From Cephalotus follicularis (lineage: Eukaryota; Streptophyta; Magnoliopsida; Oxalidales; Cephalotaceae), in contig BDDD01002885.1 in assembly GCA_001972305.1 (NCBI GenBank), positions 85,584-149,583 of the forward strand: a stretch of 64,000 bases of DNA. Reading direction: 5' to 3'. Below the pieces are notes generated by a model. The model worked only from the letters and a program-made list of their open reading frames with translations. It did no database searches and was not told the origin of the DNA. Made by a program: the position numbers and the translations under genes. Position 1 is the stretch's first letter, and every line of letters begins with the position of its first letter. Shown piece by piece: positions 59,680 to 64,000 of the stretch.

Positions 59680-60979
59680 CTGCAACAGTAGGGGGTTAGC
59701 CTTTGTCCTCACTCGGCCAAAGTCATAAGAACAACACGATATCAATAAAACAGAAGTATGAAAACAGCTTGATGCAGTACATACTATATCTCGATGCATA
59801 TATATAAATATAGATATGCATATGCCAAACACGATGTCACGATATCACCGAAACCACGGTGTCACAATATCACAATACACGGTCTCAAACAAGTCCAAAG
59901 GACTACACAATACACGGTTCACGGTACACGGTAGGTACGAAGAGCGTCGCCAATTCCTGGCCCCGACGTCGTACATCCCAACATCGGCCCCAACTCCGGG
60001 CGGCACGAAGCAGGTCACAATACAGTAAGTCACTCAGCCAACTCCTGGCTCCTGAGTCGACCAGACCACTAGTCATCGCTGGCATCTCCGCCACGCAACT
60101 AGTACGGCCATAATCAGCAATCACAGTCAAGCTCAATCACAATCACAGTCATCTCGATGCTCAAAACAGTTTTCCAAGTAGTTTATAAAACAAAATACCT
60201 GAAAACAAACTCATTTTCACGATGTCACGGTTCACGGTTCTCAATATCACAAAACTCAGTTCACGGTGTTTTTGGAAGTCATTTTCACGGTTCGAAAGTA
60301 TATATTTCTCAAAACATATAATTTCGTATAAAGTAATGATTTTTCATTAACTACAATGCACTTTCAGAAATATGTTATAACAGTTTAAACTCAATAATCA
60401 CAATGCTCAAAACAGTTCATAAAGCTTCACGAAGCAAAACATCACAATACACGATGCATACGTATGTTCACGGGCAAAACAGGCCCCCAACAGTAGGCTT
60501 CCCACCACTGGCAGTCGGCTGTTCCCCTCAAAATAGTCGGCTGCCTTATCCAGGCAGTCGGCTAGACAATCAGACAGTCGACTGTCTACCAAGACAGTCG
60601 GCTGCCCGCACTCGACAGTCGGCTGTCATCCTTGACAGTCGGCTGTCCACACCCCCACAGTCGGCTGTCGACCTACGACAGTCGACTACACTACCTTTGC
60701 AGACATTTTTGGGAAACGAACGTGGTCAGTCGACTGGCCTCACCAGACAGTCGGCTGGACCCCCAGGCAGTCGACTGCCCAGGGTGGGCAGTCGGCTGGA
60801 TTTTGCAGTAGGTGTAAAAACCAGCTGCTAAAACAGCCACCAACACACACCCAACACAACCCAAAATGACATATTTATGTACATACACGTTCCAAGCTCA
60901 CAATATAACATAAACATGCATTTTATTTCATCAAAACATTTACAATTGAAATTATGTTGCAAAAACGACTTCCCCCTAC
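59680..60979 (-). other. Predicted GT-AG intron inside the F 3' LTR
   Basis: Donor CTAAG|GTAGGGGG; acceptor with a CTAAC branch-like site, CCCCCTACTGTTGCAG. 1300 bp. Contains all fourteen leader-side words. Confidence 0.5.
60491..60798. repeat. Regular ~21-bp array of the word CAGTCGRCTG in the F LTR
   Basis: Fourteen words starting at 60491, 60512, 60534, 60555, 60575, 60595, 60616, 60636, 60658, 60679, 60727, 60748, 60768 and 60789. All steps but one are 20-22 bp. Flanking bases often extend the dyad (GACAGTCGGCTGTC, GGCAGTCGACTGCC). Spacers differ from word to word, so this is not a simple tandem repeat. Confidence 0.95.
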
Positions 60980-61315
60980 CTTAGAACTCCAAGTTAGGAG
61001 ATGCAATCCACCTCTTTACGCTTAAATCCGAAGCTCTTGCAACCCCAACACGATCAGCCACCTTCAACAAGCCCGAAATCCCACTGCCAAGCCTCCAAAC
61101 TTTCGGTTTCAACGCACAAGCTCCGTAGCTTCAACATACACACACTTTCACTCTCAAACACTCTTGAATCAAAAAGAAAGATGGAGGGAGAGGAGAGAAA
61201 TTTTGTGTTTTAAGGAGAAAAACCCGGCCCCCCCCATCTGCCAAAAGCAATAATGCCAAAACACTCTCCCATTTCTCATTTAAGGCAGAAAACACGTGGG
61301 CTGTCTGGCGCATGG

Positions 61316-61373
61316 CAGTCGACTGCCTCGCTTGGCAGTCGGCTATTTCTGCCAACACTCCCACCAGTCGGCT
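61316..61373. repeat. Palindromic word array, F LTR, U3-side
   Basis: Three words of the CAGTCGACTG / CAGTCGGCTG type, at 61316, 61336 and 61364, 145-200 bp from the minus-strand LTR start. Confidence 0.85.
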
Positions 61374-61563
61374 GCCCCTGCACAAAAACACCCAACAACA
61401 CACTTTCTTGCAACGTTTCAACACAGGAAAGAGGGAAAACACGATTCTCATTAACACAAGGTGTAAAATTACAGTAGAAAAGCAATATTACACATAAATG
61501 AAAATCCCAGGCGTTACATCCACCCCTCCTTCAAGGAATTTCGTCCCCGAAATAAAGGCGGTA

Positions 61564-64000
61564 CTAGAACAAGTGAGAGTAACGCTCCCTCATCTCCTCT
61601 TCACGTTCCCAAGTTGCCTCTTCAGGACGGTGAAACTGCCACTGAACCTTTACCATAGGAATGGTTCGGTTCCTTAGAACCAGCGTCTTCCAATCCAGGA
61701 TCCGCACAGGTAACTCCTTGCAAGATAGGTCATCTCGCACCGGAACTGAAGCAAAATCCAGAACATGCGAAGGATCTTGGACATAACCCCTCAACATGGA
61801 TACATGAAAGACATCATGCACACTTGACAGTGCATGAGGTAAAGCAAGCTGGTAAGCCACCTCCCCAACTCTCTCCAGAATCTCAAAGGGACCAATGTAG
61901 CGTGGAGCTAACTTGCCCTTCTTCCCAAACCTCTGAACGCCTTTCCACGGTGAAACCTTCAAGAACACATGATCACCGACGTCGAAGGTTAAAGGTCTTC
62001 TCTTTACACTGTCAACATAGCTCTTTTGCCGGCTCTGAGCAGCAAGCAGCTTCTCCTTTATAAATTTCACTTTCTCAGAAGTCTCCTCCACCAAGTCTGA
62101 GCCCAACAAAGGTCGCTCGCCAACCTCGTCCCAACACACAGGGGACCTACATTTCCTCCCATACAAGGCCTCAAACGGTGCCATGCCGATACTGGAATGA
62201 TAGCTGTTATTATAAGAAAACTCTATCAAGGGAATATGATCCTCCCAAGTACCAGCATAATCAATAATACAAGCTCGGAGCATATCCTCCAGGGTCTGGA
62301 TAGTACGCTGTGACTGGCCATCCGTCTGTGGGTGGAAAGCTGTGCTCAAGTTCAGCTTCGTCCCAAACGCTGTCTGAAACCTCCTCCAGAAGTTGGAAGT
62401 GAAGATCGAGTCTCTTTCACAGACTATACTCACAGGAATACCGTGTAGCCTCACGATCTCCTTCACATACAACCGAGCTAACATGCTCGCAGAGTCAGAA
62501 AAATGAGTAGGCAAAAAGTGAGCTGACTTCGTGAGTCGATCCACAATTACCCACACTACATTGTGGCGGTTTCGAGTCAACGGAAAACCCGAAACAAAAT
62601 CCATAGTAACATGCTCCCACTTCCACTCTGGAATTGGTAAGGGTTGCAGCAAACCTGCCGGTCTCTGGTGCTCGGCCTTAACTGTCTGACAAGTATAACA
62701 TTTCGCCACATACTCGGCGATCTCCCGTTTCATGCCAGGCCACCAGTAACACTTCTTCATGTCTTGATACATCTTGGTACTACCAGGATGGATGCTGTAC
62801 ATAGATTTATGAGCCCCTAGGAGCAGCTCATCCTTCACACTTGGCTCATTCGGAAGACATACACGCCCCCGATATCTCATAATACCATCATCATGCACTC
62901 TAAAATCAGGCTCCGAATCCAGATTCTCCCGAATCCGCTGCAATTCAGGATCATGTGGTTGTGCATCTTTGATGTGATGCAGTAACTCAGGCTGTACTCA
63001 CATGTCCACTAAAATGAGCCCCGGTGAATGATTGAATGGAGACCATTCCTGAAAGTCCTCCAACAACTTCCACTGAGACACCATCGTACTAGCAAGCATA
63101 GCCTTGCGGCTCAAAGCATCCGCAACCACATTCGCCTTCCCTGGGTGGTACTGAATACTGCAGTCGTAATCATTAAAGAACTGAACCCAACGACGCTGCC
63201 TCATATTCAATGTATCCTGACAAAACAGATACCTCAAGCTCTTATGATCGGTATAGATCTCAAACTGTGCTCCATACAAGTATTGTCTCCATTTCTGAAG
63301 AGCAAAAACAATAGCTGCTAGCTCGAGATCATGAGTCAGATAGTTCTCCTCATATGGCTTCAGCTTCCGCGAAGCATAAGCGATCACCCTGCCTCGTTGC
63401 ATCAACACGCAACCCAGGCCCTTGCCCGAAGCATCATTGTACACTGTAAAGCCCTCATTGCCCTCGGGTAATACCAGAACAGGAGCGGAAATCAGCCGAT
63501 CCTTCAGATCACAGAAACTGGTTTCACATTCATCATCCCAAACAAACAAGGTTTTCTTCTGAGTCAGCCTTGTCAAAGGCACCGCTATCCTCGAGAAGTT
63601 CTAGATGAACCTCCGGTAGTATCCCGCCAAGCCAAGGAAACTACGTACCTCTGTCACATTTTTCGGACGTGGCAAATCTCGCACCACCTCTGTCTTCGAC
63701 GGATCCACCACCAAACCTTCTCCAGACACGATGTGACCCAAGAAGATCACATGGTCGAGCCAGAACTCACACTTGCCAAACTTAGCATACAACTTATGCT
63801 CTCGGAGAGTCTGCAAAACTAGCCTCAGATGATAGACATGCTCTTCCTCATTCCTTGAGAACACCAGTATGTCATCTATAAACACCACCACAAACTGATC
63901 CAAAAACGGTCGAAACACGTCGTTCATCAGGGACATGAACGCTGCTGGTGCATTGGTGACACCAAAAGGCATAACCAAGAACTCATAGTGACCATACCTC
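61564..64000 (-). pseudogene. Element F pol: RT, RNase H, integrase, chromodomain-like tail (partial)
   Basis: One continuous minus-strand frame with two stops (63599-63601 after GYYRRFI, and 62995-62997). [22 protein letters not shown] and catalytic [14 protein letters not shown], then [20 protein letters not shown]. RNase [60 protein letters not shown]. Integrase: zinc region ending CYTCQTVKAEHQRPAGLLQP, first Asp in VTMDFVSGFPL, second Asp in VCERDSIFTSNFW, but GQSQRT where relatives have GQSERT, so the third catalytic residue is Gln. The tail has MVKVQWQFHRPEEATWEREE and ends RYSHLF at 61564. Confidence 0.94.

Larger units (their letters stand above)
59306..61518 (-). repeat. Element F 3' LTR
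   Basis: TGTCACACCCCGC to AGGCGTTACA, 2213 bp. On the minus strand: word array (61373-61316), block AAAGAGGTGGA and donor TAAG|GTAGGGGG (intron from 60979), dense word array (60798-60491), block GAGTGAGGACAAAGGCTAACCCCC, acceptor TGTTGCAG ending at 59680. Same plan as B, D and E, but with a different word. The long open frame at 60403-60831 is a by-product of the repeats. Confidence 0.92.
45482..64000 (-). mobile_element. Element C: LTR of another gypsy-type element, split by D and E, runs past the window
   Basis: Own sequence is 45482-46215 and 54320-55627. It starts TGTAACGTCCCTAACCCGAG; this and the following 200 bp resemble the reverse complement of element I's right end (22380-22570), so C is inverted relative to I. 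Only LTR-like sequence is visible: AT-rich, with degenerate units built around GAGTAATTAACTCAAA-type pieces near 54960-55170. No words and no coding remains seen. Its other end and orientation markers lie beyond element E. Confidence 0.65.
55628..64000 (-). mobile_element. Element E: Ty3/gypsy chromovirus-like element, split by F
   Basis: 3' LTR 55628-58234, polypurine tract (complement of 58235-58247), integrase 58266-59305, then cut by F at 59306. AATTC at 55623-55627 is the presumed left duplication. The remainder lies beyond the window. Minus-strand orientation is set by the coding sequence. Confidence 0.88.
59306..64000 (-). mobile_element. Element F: youngest-looking Ty3/gypsy element, continues past the window
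   Basis: 3' LTR 59306-61518 and pol 61564-64000 on the minus strand; RT continues outside. AAAAC at 59301-59305 is the presumed duplication. Its insertion into E makes it younger than E. Confidence 0.92.

Noticed and set aside
60491-60798. CRISPR-like array (regular repeats with variable spacers)
   Set aside because: Words are 10-14 bp, spacers about 7-11 bp, in a plant LTR, without cas genes. Dimensions and context exclude CRISPR.
60403-60831. 142-residue open frame rich in QSA/DSRL repeats
   Set aside because: It is the direct reading of the CAGTCGRCTG array. Repeats without stops keep the frame open; no start context or homologue.

Overview
This is nuclear DNA from a plant, probably a eudicot; I cannot name the species. 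I see no host gene, rRNA gene or tRNA gene. Everything I can assign is long terminal repeat (LTR) retrotransposon sequence, nested in at least five layers, as in pericentromeric or other repeat-rich heterochromatin. Six Ty3/gypsy elements with pol remnants or a gag (A, B, D, E, F and the decayed H), a shrunken gypsy derivative (I), a solo LTR (J), an LTR fragment (C) and one Ty1/copia element (G) are recognisable. The chromodomain-like integrase tails, long LTRs and methionine-tRNA primer sites suggest the Tekay/Del chromovirus group for A, B, E and F.

Layout. Element A (minus strand) spans 1-45481 and is the base layer. B (plus, 3802-40123, TSD CTTAA) sits in A's pol. G (copia, minus, 8593-31488, TSD GTTAC) sits in B's reverse transcriptase. 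H (minus, 18607-31478, TSD ATATC) sits in G's 5' LTR. I (20094-22570, TSD ACATC) sits in H's 3' LTR. J (34033-37543, TSD ATGTA) sits at the first bases of B's 3' LTR. C starts at 45482 inside A's 5' LTR and is itself split by D (plus, 46216-54314, TSD GGATC) and E (minus, from 55628). E's integrase is split by F (minus, from 59306), which runs off the window. Six of the nine insertions have both TSD copies in view; C, E and F have their right ends outside.

Function. Every coding region is damaged. F is the freshest (one pol frame with two stops) but its integrase has Gln where the catalytic Glu of the DDE triad should be. D carries gag and no pol, so it would need a helper. B's protease active site reads DPGA.

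The unexplained structure is in the LTRs. Elements A, B, D, E, F, G and I carry arrays of a short palindromic word, often set about 21 bp apart. The word is AAGCGTCGACGCTT in A, B, G and I, GACGTCGACGTC in D and (mixed) E, and CAGTCGRCTG in F. One LTR of D has an array of a fourth word, CAGCTAC/GCAGCTGC, at a similar spacing. In the gypsy LTRs there are two arrays at corresponding places: one upstream of the presumed promoter and one downstream, inside what looks like a GT-AG intron lying within the LTR. The same word occurs in unrelated copia and gypsy elements. I propose a recurrent cis-acting LTR system (protein-binding dyad, RNA dimerisation or packaging signal, or anti-silencing target). 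This is inference and needs the tests listed.
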